From: Cymbidium sinense
Lineage: Eukaryota; Streptophyta; Magnoliopsida; Asparagales; Orchidaceae
Length of the DNA stretch: 64,000 bases
Reading direction: 5' to 3'
Assembly: GCA_021442155.1 (NCBI GenBank)
Contig: CM038228.1
Coordinates: forward strand, 83,147,095 to 83,211,094
Shown here: positions 13,106-24,300 of the stretch, piece after piece
Layout: each line of letters starts with the position of its first letter
How positions within the stretch are numbered: position 1 is the first letter of the stretch
Notes under the pieces: generated by a model
The model's database searches: none
The model's input: only the letters and a program-made list of their open reading frames with translations
What the model was told of the DNA's origin: nothing
Translations under genes and position numbers: made by a program

Positions 13106-14439
13106 TTTAGTTTATACAAATCCGTAAATCCTTTGCCAATGGGACTTATCAAATTGATTTAAGGCAAAATGAAGGAGAAAGCGAAAGCTTATAGCGTAAA
13201 TCCAACATATCACAGAGGAGGAGGAGAAAGCCTACTCGTGTGTCGGTGGAGAACAGTCGAAAGGAAAGGAGGAACAAGCAAAGAGAATGAGCTCCTCGGC
13301 TCAACCTTAGAAGGAGAAGGCAACCGAAAGCTTGTAGCATAAATCCAATCATCTTAATTTCATGCTATTGCAAACCAGAACAAGTCCAACCATAAAACAA
13401 AATGGAAAGAAATGCATTTCCTTCAAGAAACCCACATAGCAAAATATAAAGATTGAAATGAAACAACACAGGGTTTTGGTTGGAAGGCGATTAGGAAGGA
13501 TCCTCTGATTTGCTCGACTAGGGTTGTGCTTTGAACCGAGAGGAAAGAAAGGCTCAAGGGGATTCGATAAGTGCAAGAGGAGAAGGAGGCTGCTGAGGGA
13601 GTTCAACCTACACCTTCGGTGAGAATCACGCAGAGAGAGGAAGAGAGGAGACTTGGTGAAACCGAATGAGAGGAGGAATGCGAGAGGAGAATGCCCTAGC
13701 CGCTTTTGGTTTTGAGGATTAGATCCGATCGACCTTCTAATTGGTTGCCTAAATGGCATCCAATAGGATAGACCGGCTTTAGTGAGATGGGTGGCGAGGG
13801 TTAAGGATTAAGGGGTTTACTTAGGTTAATTAGCTTAGTAATTAAGATAATTAGCCCTTAATCATATAAATTCTCATGAATCATCTCAATAATAAACCCT
13901 AACAATATGGGTGTCAATCTTAGGTATTTCCATTATGCCGAATGCAACAGCGCGATCGATTTCACGATCGGAGGCCTTTTGAGCAAAGTTGACGGCGGTC
14001 GTAGTGAAATTAGGTCTAAATTATGCGACATCGGGCTCAAATTGCTCGATGCTCTCGCACACTTTGCCGAATCAATCATGGAAGATGTTGTTTGATAGGT
14101 TTCATCATTTCGGCGATGACGGCGCGATCAATTTTGCAAACGGAGGTCATTCGGATGTTGTCGGGGCTTCCCGACTTCGATGCTCGCATAATTTCATTAA
14201 AAAAATTGATTTTAATTATTTAGTTGGTCATTAATTGATTCGATATTTTCCAATTAATTAATTTTAATATTTTTAACGCATTATGAGGCAAATTTTCAAG
14301 TCAATGCAAGGTTAATCAGTTTTAATCGCGATTAGGGCATTTTAATTTCCACCATATTTATTTAATTTCAAGTGGCACATAGTTGTAGGTCAACAAATGA
14401 ACAAACATGTGCTGCGCATTGGAGGTGTTTGTTACGAAT

Positions 14440-14457
14440 CTTTTCTTCTCTTCTTCT
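14440..14457 (-). promoter_or_regulatory. Possible polypurine tract, displaced
   Basis: An 18-base pyrimidine run (CTTTTCTTCTCTTCTTCT) on the plus strand is a purine run in element sense, upstream of the 3' LTR. It lies 44 bases from the LTR boundary instead of adjoining it. No canonical polypurine tract touches position 14395, so either the true tract has mutated or this one served instead. Confidence 0.35.
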
Positions 14458-14654
14458 GGATTTTATTTTGGCCATCATATGCCATAGAAACATTCCTTTA
14501 GAATTTGCATAATCTGATTCATGTTTATTTATTAATAAAGGTTTTCCTTCTTTTTGAATTTCCCTCTGCCTCATTTCCATTTTCTTCTTCTTTCTCCCTT
14601 TTTTTTATTTCACATAGTCATCTATATATTTATATGCTTGCCTTTTGTTCCTTA

Positions 14655-17062
14655 CAGGAAAATGTTCAACTGGAGGAGATCACCAGGTTTGCCTTTTGAG
14701 GAGCCCACCGAGGATGCTATATGATCTATGATTGATTCACATGACCCTCGCAATAATGTGGATATTTTGAATGACTGGAGCAACATGATATCTTTGAGTG
14801 ATATATTTCAAAACTTCTTCACCGCTCTCTGTCCTTCAGTTATTGAAGAACCTGTTCAATTCGAGAATCCCCTAGAATGGGTGACTACCGTTAGACTGAA
14901 ATGTGGCAAGTATAATCCTTTAGATAGTACCATTGATCAGGTGAGTTACGGATTATGTGAAATTCTTTGCTTACGACATCATCGAGAGGCAATCACACTT
15001 AGTCATCGACAATTCAGTCCGACTCATTAGAGTGGCCTCGAGACTCTCATGGGACAAATTCATGGTCCGAAAGGGGTATGTTGCTTGGGCTAGATACATT
15101 CTTGAGCTCACAAGGATGTTCTAAAGGTGGGCGCGTTTATAAATTATGCTTCCATGCTTGATTTGAACATTCCTTCTTCTTGGGTAGAGGCTTGATTGAG
15201 TTCGGGATGGGGAGTAATACTTGTTGGATCTACGAGAATTAACCATTACATTGAGTGACTTGCAAGCGATTCGGGCCTTCCTATTTATGGTAGTCGTTAT
15301 GAAGAATGTATTCCTTCTGACAATGAGCTTTTTCATAGGCAGCCCTCCGTAGATGGGAATAGGCGGGGAGAGATGATTCTACCCTTAGTTTACCCTGAGT
15401 TGCTTAATCATTATCGATGAACTTATGAAGATGTTGGGCTATCCATGCGTTCAAAAGCAATCATGCCTTTGGAGATTTGGATTTATAGCTTTCTAAGAGA
15501 GGATAGCTTATTACCTCATTCGGCTCTATTACATGACCCTTTCGAAATGGGCGTACAGTTTGGCAGTCATTTATCTGAGGAGATTGCTGAGCCTTCCTTA
15601 TCACATGGGCATTTTTCCCCATCACATCCAGGTATAGACAAAGACTTGTTTTTAGCCGGCTTTTTAGTTACTTGGTTGTGTTCTTTCGTCTTGCCGATCA
15701 AGGAGGGATCTATCCGTTCTAGTAAATTATTGGCTGCAAGTAGGATCTCCCGAGGTGAACATCTTTCCTTGGCTCCTCCTATTCTTGCTAGGGTGTATGG
15801 GTTTTAAAAATTATTTCAAAGGCTAGCACACCTGAGTTTCATGACTCGGTTCTACCTTGGCAATATATCCATGCTTAGATTCACATTCATGTCAAAGGGA
15901 CCTTCGCTTGCCTTGAATGCCCTTCATATTTCTTAGAAAGGAATTATCCAGTAGTCATGCAATTATCATAAGCCTCCTCTACCTTGGAGCGTGAAAGGGT
16001 ACGCCTATTTTTCTTTTCCCCTCACCTAGTTATTGATAGGTTTTGTCTCGTCCATCAATTCAAAATTACAAATTTACCTTCCACTTTAATGGAGGTAGAT
16101 ATTGTGGATGGGATTGACCGAGGATGTACTTTAATTCATCTTGGCCATTTCTTGATTGTTGAATACTTTATGTATCTTTGCTATGTTATCGATTTGGTCA
16201 CTCAATTATTTTAGAAGGATATCAACCCTTGGGCTGACATTTGGATTTTTGCAAGTGCGCTTATGAAGGCACTTCATTCCAGTGTATTCTGCTCATCAAA
16301 TGGATGTCGTTCCTATCGAGACTAGATTATTTTCTGCCTAATTGATAAGGCTTCATTTACTCATGTTTGGCACAAACTCAAGATTCCGTCTAGCTGCTCC
16401 TCTTAGTCACACAGGAGTTAGTTATACTCGCTTAACTTGGGTACGCTTATCTTTTGCACCGACTTTGGAGCTTGGAGCTCGTAAATATGAACGACAAGTG
16501 CAGAGACTTGGAGCCCCTCGAGGGCAACGAGCTCGTCGTGGCAGCAATTCTAGTAGAGGTATGATTTTCTATGTTTCTTTATTTACTCTTTATTTAATTC
16601 CTTTAAGCCCCTTTTATTCCTAACATACGTATGTTTTTATTTTCTATGTGATAGGTGAGAGAGAGTGTGTCGAATCAATAGCGGGAATAGGTTCACTTCC
16701 CCGAGTGCGGACTCGAGAACCTTCAGTTAGTCATGTGGAGGTACCATCTTCATCTCATCGACAAAGACATCCTCATCAAGAAGATCCTCAGAGCTTTTGA
16801 TTAATTTCTTCATACACGATGCCTCTTAACTCCTGAAGAAGCAAATTTGGGGCCAAGAATGTCTGTTAGCATGGAGCCAATTTCCTTTGGGGATTTTGGA
16901 GTTGACTTTCATGATACGGTAGCAGTTGCTCCTGCTATGTCAATTCCATTTGAAGATTTTGGGGTCGATCTTCCTGAAATAATGGCGGCAAAACCTCTTG
17001 CTCCAACCACTACTGCTCCTTTTGCGGATCTAGTCCCTTATATGGGTTTCTTTCCATGGTGA
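14655..17062 (+). pseudogene. Antisense plant mobile domain (PMD) ORF of the Tat element
   Basis: Plus-strand coding remnants run opposite to gag-protease and end at a stop at 17060-17062. Readable blocks are EWVTTVRLKCGKYNPL (about 14875), SVRLIRVASRLSWDKF (about 15020), GLPIYGSRYEECIPSD (about 15270), GEMILPLVYPELLNHY (about 15370), then 15445-15807. That last block has LFLAGFLVTWLCSFVLP followed by GEHLSLAPPILARVYG, the pattern of PMD ('aminotransferase-like') proteins. Later come RLFFFSPHLVIDRF and an Arg-rich RQVQRLGAPRGQRARRG. A plausible intron (GT...AG) spans about 16560-16654. The C-terminal part carries two PFEDFGVD-like repeats. Several stops and frameshifts make it dead here. PMD ORFs in antisense between pol and the 3' LTR are known in Tat elements. 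Their function is unknown; domestication from host MAIN-like proteins or Mutator-type transposases has been discussed. Confidence 0.75.
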
Positions 17063-17144
17063 AACATCGGGGAATGAGAGATCAAGATTATGGTGAGACT
17101 TACGCCATACTCATGATGAAATGATAGTGGGCGTCATAGCATGG

Positions 17145-17409
17145 TCACCGTTTGAAGAGTGACCTGTGAGGCTTTTGACTCAGGTATGACCCGATAGTTT
17201 TCTGTCCCTTCTCATTGAAACCTTGAACCATGACTTTATCTCGTCCCAAATGTTGTACATCTAGAGATAGCCATCTAAGAGTTTTCAAGTTCATAAGATT
17301 CATGGAGGAACCGGGATCAATTAAGATTCGCGGTATTATAATTTCATCACTTTGTAACATCTGGCGATTGTGCTCTGCGGTCAGAGCATTAGATTATCTT
17401 TTGAAAATG
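17145..17409 (-). pseudogene. Retroviral-type aspartic protease fragment (PR)
   Basis: The minus-strand peptide contains IPRILIDPGSSMNLM, matching the IDTGSS active-site motif of plant Ty3/gypsy aspartic proteases, with the usual Thr changed to Pro. It continues into a TLRWLSLD stretch and a VMVQGFNEKGQKTIG stretch, as in Tat proteases (LTVTGF..(E/K)KT.G). It processes Gag-Pol in autonomous relatives. The substituted active-site triad and the loss of sequence right after it suggest inactivity. About 80 bases downstream, the opposite-strand PMD ORF ends, so the reverse transcriptase that should follow is absent. Confidence 0.75.
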
Positions 17410-18300
17410 TGACGGTTGGAGGCTCTTGAACATGCAAGTGTTAGGCGGCGTTGACAAAATATGCTTGAACTTTCCGCTCTTTGAGAGCTTCAATTAAGGT
17501 GTTCTGAGATCTTACATTAGAAGTGCTTCATATACAAGTATGAATTTTCCTTAGATGGGATAGAATATTGTTATCGATCCCTTTTGATGAAGGCTTCTTA
17601 TTTGAATTCTTAGGGATAACTTTTTCATTGATTTCAATTTATTTTCCTTTATCCCTATTCATTGGATATTTCCTCTGTTGGGATGGTAGCACTCGATCAC
17701 CTTTTGTAGTTACTTCATTTTGCATCGAATCTTGAGATGATTCATTCACCGCATCTGCCGTCTAATGATAAAGCGGAAGATTGATTCGCCCAACTTTATA
17801 TTTTTTATGTCTGTTGATATGGTGAGCTTTGATTCATCTTCATTTGGGAAATAAAGTTCCTCTAAGCTGCTGTCAACTTTGTGCATCATCAAGCAAGACT
17901 CAGTAGAAAGTTCTTCAGCTTCTTCCCCTGCTTCTTCATTGATTTGAAGATTTGTAATAAATTTTGCAATCGTGATAGGTCGCCTTGCTGATTGTACATA
18001 ATCTTCCATATTATTGATGATCCTTTGTGTTATGTTGCGATCATAGTAGTAGTAATCTTCTTCTTTTTATTTAATTTATTTTTTTGTTTGGCATGTTTCT
18101 TTGCCTTCCCTTGCGGTATTTGGCTAGGCTGTCTTTCATGAGATGAGCTAGCCTTCCCATAACTTAGGTTTTGTCTCCTCAATGCAGACTCAAGTGGTGA
18201 TTTCTCGAATACACAGGCATATTGCTTCAACATTTTCTGATCTTTTTTAGAGCGTGACTTGCCATCTTTCATCATCGACCGGTTTCTCTTTGCCTTTATC
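17410..18300 (-). pseudogene. Gag-protease linker of the Tat element
   Basis: Minus-strand pieces join gag to protease. An acidic segment at 17746-18009 includes AGEEAEELSTESCLMM and LEELYFPNEDESKL. A basic, Lys-rich segment at 18030-18302 includes KHAKQKNKLNKKKK. Stops and frame changes break the frame. The position and alternating charge fit the low-complexity linker of Tat polyproteins. I do not recognise a separate domain. Confidence 0.5.
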
Positions 18301-18329
18301 ATTGCCTGATAGTCCTGGAGATGAGGTAA

Positions 18330-19800
18330 TTACTTTTGTGGATTCTTTCTTGGACGCCAATACATCAGATAATGTGAATTCTCCATTTTTATATTTTGCT
18401 CTTGATCTTTGAATATGTAGCAATCTTCAATAGGATGGGAGCGCGATGTATGGGTAATAGTTAGGATTATCTGCTTGTCCAGCCTCTTCGGGTCTTTTAC
18501 ACTCTGGTAGTTGGAGACCTTCTTTGAGTGCATGTTTAAAGAATTTTGCCACACTTTCCCTCTTAAAAGAATACTCTTTGTTCAGCTTTTCTTTTAGGGT
18601 CGAGGCATTGAGTCATTCGCTCCTTTTGTTTGCTTTGGTCGCTCACCTTCATTGAACCTACCTCGAGGTATATCATTACCTCCAAGTATGAGCTTAGGTT
18701 GTGGAGCAGGATTGAACGATGCCTTGTTTTTTCTTGATAAATAGGTAGCCTTTCTTTGTCTATGTTATAGACTAACCGCTTACATGTATCCTTCTTGAAT
18801 GAGGTAAAATGTGTTTCACCCTTCTTCGGATCCGGAGCTTTTGCTCTTTTAGATTTATCTTGGTGGCTATCAGAATGAGATAAATTTAATTTCTCAAATT
18901 TAGCCACCCTATCAAGTAGCTCTTGAAATGTGGTAATTGAAGCCATGCAAAGATAAGGCGCCATCTTATCATCGATGTTTCCCATCAATAATTGAATTGC
19001 ATGCTCTTCTTAACTTGCTCACATTTCATACTCATATTTTGTGCGTGTGATATCGAATCCGACTCATCTTTCTTCCTCTTCTCAAGGCGAGATCGCAATT
19101 ATTATCTTTTTTGATCGCTAGCAAACCTTTTAACCTATGTTTTCAAGTTGACAAAGTCTTGATCGAATCATTTGACTCGGCATACCATTGCGTTAAAGTT
19201 AAAATTCTTGTGAGCGGAATAATAATGCATCATTACGTGTTCTCATAGATGCTTTGAATTGGGCTAGATGCTGCTTGGGATTACCATTTATGTCGAATAG
19301 ATTGAACTTTGGCATTGAATATCCCTTTGGATATGGAATTTGATCATACTCCATGGGATATGGGTGACCTTTGCTCACCAATTTTTCTGCATGCCCCGTA
19401 GCTATAACAGCTTTGATCTTCTCATTCAAGATAATATCAAGTTGAGAGGCATCGGCTTATTTTGTATATTCGAAGCGAGGTTGCAGATGACTCATTTATT
19501 TCAATCCTCGCTTGATCAATTTGGACCCTTGAAGCATGTGAGATCAATTTATTAGAGGATTGTCATGGGCATTACTAGAGGCTTGATGATTATTTGGGGG
19601 GACATGTGTTGGACCTTCCGCGATATTTCTCTGCATTAACTGCATCATTACAGTCATCTACATCATCATTTCGCTCATTTTTGTATTCAACTGAGCGATT
19701 TCTTTATCTTTGGCTTTCATCTGGCATTGAATTTATCTCTACGCTTCTGCCAAAGTGGTAGTATTGGCGAAGGTGGGATTTTCTTCCCTTTCTTCTTCTT
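18330..19800 (-). pseudogene. gag (capsid) remnant of the Tat element
   Basis: Minus strand. The N-terminal part (about 19.75-19.6 kb) reads as a Met/Gln-rich helix (KDKEIAQLNTKMSEM), a probable coiled coil. At 19429-19199 comes YPMEYDQIPYPKGYSMPKF, then NLFDINGNPKQHLAQF, the typical start of a gypsy capsid domain (PKF..FDG.G.P..HL..F). At 18988-18563 comes MGNIDDKMAPYLCMASITTF, then QELLDRVAKFEKLN, matching the capsid C-terminal region of Tat gags. At 18554-18330 comes HPIEDCYIFKDQEQNI, a degenerate His/Cys region where Tat gags have H..E.C..LKD. Capsid proteins assemble the RNA-packaging particle. Several stops and frameshifts interrupt the frame. Confidence 0.75.
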
Positions 19801-21355
19801 CTTCTTGTTCCTCTCACGAGACTCGAGGATGCTTCCTCTATTTGAACATTTTATTATTCTTGTTGAGGGGAGGTATCTTATGCACATTTATGTTGGTATT
19901 AGCGTACGGATGGCTCCTTGACTTGTTGAACCATATACACTACTTCAATCGTTGCATCCTCTTCTTAGTTCCCTTGGATCGATTTGATCGGCGTCTCCAA
20001 TGGACTTCGATTCAGTATGGAATCGAAACTTCTTCAATTAGAGGGCTTGATTCAGTTAACCTCCTCTTGATGGGATGGAGTTGATTGATGGCGGGATCCC
20101 CGGAGGATTCTCCAGGTGTCTAGTCGGATATTTTATCATCAGCCCTCTTTTTAGGCTCCCATCATTGATAGATTTGAGTTGGATCTCGGGAATTCACAGA
20201 TGTCCATGCTGCCTTTCTCTAAAGCAATTTTTTTTTGAGGCCTAGGCCTCCATATCTGCTTACCTTTCCACAGGGACCTTTCGATAGTGGATTCCTGGAC
20301 ACACAGTCCAAGTGTCATACCCCGATGCTCACCGTGTGGGACATGGATCGGTTGGCATCCTGCCATTTAAGTTACTGGATGAGGTCTCCTTGGAGGAGCA
20401 GTCCTAACATCCTTGATAACAGGACCCTAGTATCTTCTTTTCATCAGTCCTCTCTCCTTGGCAACTTGGAGAACCCGATGCACCCTTGCAGATATAGTTT
20501 GGGTTTTCGCGGAGGCTGGAACTGACCGTGGTCCAGGGCTTGCGAATTAGAGATGTGTTAAACACACTTAAGGTTATCAAATTGATTGTGGGTGAGAACA
20601 CTCACTGCTGGTTCCATAATTGTGGTGCGGTGCGCATAGTGCTTGTTGAGCACGTAGCTCAAGGCTTCTTTTCTTCTTTGCCTCGGCTAAGCACTTCAGA
20701 TGAAGAAGCTTGACATCATGTCTCCGGGGTGAATGGTTGGTGACGATTGCATTGTTAGGGACTAGGGAGGCGGTCAGCCCGATGCCTCTTCATGATTGTT
20801 ATCTTTGAGGGTCGAGCCTCTCAGGCGATGATTTCTTTTGAAGTGACCTGCTGGTAGGGGTCACAACTTCAACAGCCTTTTGAGATTCTTTGCACATGGC
20901 GTGCGGGGCAGTTTACTTCAAGTTGAGGCCTATCAACTTGCTCATTTAAGATGGCTAGGAAATCCATGCTACCAAATTGGATGGTAGCTTCGGTGCTTCC
21001 AGCATTGATGACGGCGTTGGCCAAACGGATGTTGGCCACTACTGAGAGTAATAGTGATAGCTGTGTTATGTAATTTCATTCTGGAGTTTAAAGGTAAAAA
21101 TTAGCAATTAAAAATAACTGCACTATCACCTTACTTCCAAAAATATAGGTACGATAAGAAAAACATACTAAACATATGCACTAAATAAAATCTCAAATGA
21201 CTTAAGACTTTATTTAGAAAACTTTGAAGTTGTGAAGTTTAAGTTATCATTTCTCATTTCATTTTCATTTCTTATTTCATTCATCATCATTTTTTTAATA
21301 CCCCACTGCAATTATAACTTAGATTTGACTAGCCTAAGATAGAAAGAGAAACCTA
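19801..21355 (-). other. 5' leader of the Tat element
   Basis: About 1.5 kb lies between the primer binding site and gag. Short minus-strand ORFs exist (for example 20151-20366 and 20404-20601), but none has a family signature I recognise. Ogre-type relatives carry an extra ORF1 in this position, so a decayed ORF1 is possible but unsupported here. The sequence is less AT-rich than the surrounding LTRs. Confidence 0.45.
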
Positions 21356-21373
21356 TCCCCAGTGGAGTTGCCA
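21356..21373 (-). promoter_or_regulatory. Primer binding site (tRNA-Arg type)
   Basis: In element sense this reads TGGCAACTCCACTGGGGA, opening with the TGG that pairs with the tRNA CCA tail, six bases inside the 5' LTR. From memory, Ogre/Tat elements carry a near-identical site (TGGCGACTC(C/T)(G/A)CTGGGGA) matching tRNA-Arg. It primes minus-strand DNA synthesis and fixes the element's orientation. Confidence 0.8.
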
Positions 21374-21379
21374 AAAATC

Positions 21380-24300
21380 TGTGGGATCCAAAAATTTACC
21401 ACCGACCTCTTTTGGAAAACAAAAAGAAAAGAGTTGTTTAAGTGTCGGTGATAAGTTCAAAAGGCAGATGAATAGTAGATAAGACACTACCTAGAGATTT
21501 CATTCTCATTTGGTGAGAACTTTTATATCTAGTTCGGGTTTTCTATAGGCAAGACCACATAGTTAATTACCCCTCCAGAGAGCACTTTCGATTAAAAGTC
21601 AATGAATCATTAAAACGGTATATAATTGCGGTGAGTGGAGTTTAGAACTTATTAAATTTATTATTTTAATTTAAAACTTTTGTGGGGAGCGATGATGCCG
21701 ATCTAGATCCCATGGTTTGTCATCCGGTTGTCATGATCCCTGGTCCACTTAGTCAGAGGAGGTAGTCGACCCAACCTGACCGAAGGATCCTTGTCAGCAA
21801 CACATGGGTTACGTCGTCCAACATGTCCTTGTAGACTTGGGGTGGAGTTTGTCTAAGGGGACAAATATAAGTCAACCTTAGCTAACATAGGACTTTTTGC
21901 CCAACCAAATATATTCTATATTTCACAGCTCAAAGAGCAAAGCTGTTGGGGAACATGAGACAGTAATTTAGTGTCATATCGGTGAACCACCATCGAGTGC
22001 TCAGTCGTGTGCCATTATATATGGTGCCATATCACAGCAAAACCACGCGGATAGAGGACACGGGCCACGTCCTTACGGGCTTTAGGAATATTTGAGTGTG
22101 AAGGTAGTTATGTATTTAATTTGACATTGACTCTTTGTGAGCAAAAGTTTTCTTAATTTGTCACCCGAAGACAAACAGTTGCGGAGGGGTGGATTGATTT
22201 TTTTTTAAAGTTTTAATTTAAATAATTCATTTCATTTTTATTTATATTTTTGTTATTTTCTTTGAATTTTGATCATTTTATGATTGATTTTAGATTTGAA
22301 TATATGATCATTTATCATTGAAATTTTAATTATAATTACCCTTCTCGATCATAGGGCTAATATCAATTGATAGACCTTGTCTACTCTGTCCTTTTCTACA
22401 GAGGATCGAGTCTAAATTCATTATCTCAAGAAGTATAATCCTTCAAAACCTTGTCCACTCTAGTTTGAACATAGAGGATCGGGTTTGAGACTTTTCTTCC
22501 TGAGAATTTGAATTTTAGAAGCTATGCTAGTTGATTCATATCTTGTATTATATGATAGAATTAGCTTCTTAGATATTATTAATTTAAACTTCTTATAATA
22601 TCAAATTTTTAGGTTTTGTTAACGGACTCGATCCGAAGATCAAACCGGGATATGTAGCATATGTTCTTTTGTATTTGACATGATGATTACTTCAACATAC
22701 ATACAAGTATCTGTTCTTTTAAAAATTTGTATGGACATGTAAATGTCAAGTTGAAATATAGGTGTCAATTTGCAAGTTTAGTTCTTGATATGATATTTTT
22801 AGGTTTTGTTAACTCGGACCCGGTCCGAAGACCAAACCGAGATTTGTAGCATTTGTCCTTTTGTATTTGACTTAGTAATTACTTCAACATGAATGTAAGT
22901 ATCTATTCTTTTGAAAATTTTGCATGGACATTAAGATGTCTAAGTTGAAGTTTATATGTTAAATTTTGATTTTTGAGTTTTGTTAACCCGGACCCGGTCC
23001 GAAGACCAAACCGGAAAGTATAGCATCTATTCTTTGTTTATTTATCTTGCATTTGGATCACATGTCTTTTTAGATATTTGATTTATTGGATACTTCATTT
23101 GGGCCAAAAATGAAATGAGGAATCTAAAGTAGACATAATTATTTGATTGGGAACATGATATGCACTTCATTTGGGCCAAAAATTCCCCTTTTTATGCCAC
23201 CAATCAACAAGGGAAAAAAGGCTGAAATAAATTATTTTGGAGACCCATTTGATCAATCATGAAGTAATGGACCTAAAGTAGACTTAGGCATTTGATTGGA
23301 AATATGGTAAGCATGTTGTTTGGGCCAAAAATTCCCTTTTATGCAACAAATAAGAAAAGGATAGGGGATGAAATTGAACACTTTAAGGGCCCATTTGATT
23401 AAGTGTAAAGTAATGGATCCAAGATAAACATAGGCCTTTATTTAGAAGCATGATATGAATATTGTTTGGGCCAAAAATCTTCTTTCTATGCAATAAATCA
23501 GCAAGGATTATAGGCTGAAATAAATCATTTTTGAGGGCTCATTATACCATGATCCATAGCCCATGTTTCTCTTAATAAGGGGGAGGAGAAGACAAAGATA
23601 TGAGTAGATGTCATATGTCATTTAAAAGAGACAAGTGGATTAATTAAAATCCACCTCCTTCACATGCAAGCTCATGACAAATGGGGCACAAGTACCCATT
23701 AAATTTTATTAAGAAGATATGACAAAAAGAGTTTATTTTCCCTTTAAATCCATTCCTCCTTTTTTTTATGACATTAAGGAAAGTGATAATGATGCACAAG
23801 GGCATGCCACATGTCCATGCATGTGCATGTGATATGACAAATGGCATGAATTTGGATGATTTCCTTGCATGCAACTTATGACAAGGCACCATATGTGTCG
23901 ATGCCATAAGATAGATGAAAAAGAAGGAGAAGCCTATAAATAAGAGAGGATTTACCTATCATGAAACTTACTTCCTATCTTCCTCTTCTCTTTATTACTA
24001 CTAGTCCAAGTTCTTTCACTCTTGCAAAAGGGTTAAGTTGTACCACATAGACTTGTAAGTTCCCTTTCTAACTTGATAATTTTCTATTTTGATATCTTCA
24101 TGATATATGTCATGTCATATGGTAGATATTATTTTCTACGTATTTCAAGCTTTATGTTTAAGCACATGTCCAACATATAACATGTCAAGCTAAGTAGAGC
24201 TTTAGGATGAACATTAAATAATGCATATCATAAAGACCACTTAATAGGATAACTTGTATGATGTAAAAATCAATACATAAGCATTCATGTTTAACATAAA

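Larger units (their letters stand above)
7836..14395 (-). repeat. 3' LTR (left) of the Tat-like element
   Basis: The LTR starts TGTTTGATCCAAAAA and ends GTAGGTCAACA, and is about 6.56 kb long. It aligns end to end by eye with 21380-27493. Shared landmarks include the TTGCCACCGACCTCTTTTGG opening, the GTTAACGG...CCGAAGACC block near 9078, the CATTTGGGCCAAAAAT blocks, the AAGAAAGGCGTGTATGG blocks and the GCGATCGATTTCACGATCGG block near 13951. It is longer than its partner mainly because of an insertion of about 620 bp with a (TAA)n tract near 11.52-12.14 kb. Many point changes and small indels separate the two LTRs, so the insertion is not recent. ORFs within it (7.8-14.4 kb) look non-coding. 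Confidence 0.9.

Noticed and set aside
13907..14095. A 62-codon plus-strand ORF present in both Tat LTRs (also 27006-27194)
   Set aside because: It is shared only because the LTRs are duplicates. Most base differences change the amino acid, it runs antisense to the element, and it resembles no family I know.
19727..20084. Overlapping plus-strand ORFs of 64 and 109 codons
   Set aside because: They lie antisense to the recognisable gag N-terminus and have no signature of their own.
20151..20601. Minus-strand ORFs upstream of gag as the extra ORF1 of Ogre elements
   Set aside because: The position fits, but neither peptide shows a recognisable ORF1 pattern, so no gene was called.
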